From: Microcaldota archaeon
Lineage (GTDB): Archaea > Micrarchaeota > Micrarchaeia > Anstonellales > Bilamarchaeaceae
Length of the DNA stretch: 32,767 bases
Direction of reading: 5' to 3'
Assembly: GCA_018813505.1 (NCBI GenBank)
Contig: JAHJBM010000073.1
Span: 1 to 32,767 of the forward strand
The number at the start of each line of letters is the position of its first letter. The first letter of the stretch is position 1. The notes below the pieces were generated by a model. It had not been told where the DNA came from. It saw only the letters and a program-made list of their open reading frames with translations, and made no database searches. Positions 32,749-32,767 of this stretch are shown piece after piece. A program made the position numbers and the translations under genes.

Positions 32749-32767
32749 TTCTTTTCACTGCAAACTC

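Overview
The window looks like chromosomal DNA of an archaeon, most likely a DPANN-type lineage. Evidence: ribosomal protein S6e and initiation factor aIF2-gamma in an overlapping pair, archaeal SepF, ScpA kleisin, a class III (QxSxE) signal-peptide protein, a membrane pyrophosphatase, no CCA encoded on the tRNA, and promoters with TATA boxes about 25 bases upstream of starts. Translation starts are mixed. Some genes have GGTGAT/GGAGG ribosome binding sites and others appear leaderless. The phylum cannot be fixed from this window.

Layout. 1-421: 3' end of an unidentified helical protein. 422-967: palindrome-rich spacer, tRNA-Ser(GCT) on the minus strand, second spacer. 968-2550 (-): S6e and aIF2-gamma. 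2635-3810: a 71-aa duplicated-motif protein, a winged-helix regulator and a beta-rich protein. 3936-6359 (+): an anchored cysteine-repeat surface protein and a GT4 glycosyltransferase. 6470-21138 (+): a four-gene operon with a basic leaderless protein, a 49-aa microprotein, a giant 4507-aa protein (13.5 kb, about 40% of the window) and a 179-aa helical protein. 21218-22846 (-): a 542-aa repetitive protein convergent with that operon. 22906-26036 (-): hydG, and hydE with a fused HypC-like N-terminal domain, separated by a small gene on the opposite strand. 26075-27277 (-): an AAA ATPase with four direct repeats upstream of its promoter. 27587-29584 (-): K+-independent H+-pyrophosphatase. 29794-30915: sepF and scpA, convergent. 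31057-32624 (+): a four-CBS protein with an HPF-like tail, overlapping a pilin-like gene.

How the genes work together. HydE and HydG point to [FeFe]-hydrogenase cofactor assembly, although no HydF or hydrogenase is visible here. The pyrophosphatase would couple PPi hydrolysis to ion pumping. SepF and ScpA serve division and chromosome organisation. The CBS-HPF protein may tune ribosome activity to nucleotide status. The function of the giant-protein operon is unknown.

Most unusual points: the HypC-HydE fusion; the giant protein and its operon; and a degenerate CTGGAAAC/ACCGGAAAC-type DNA repeat. That repeat occurs as in-frame linkers in the giant gene, in another phase in the microprotein, in the spacer beside the tRNA and probably inside hydE.
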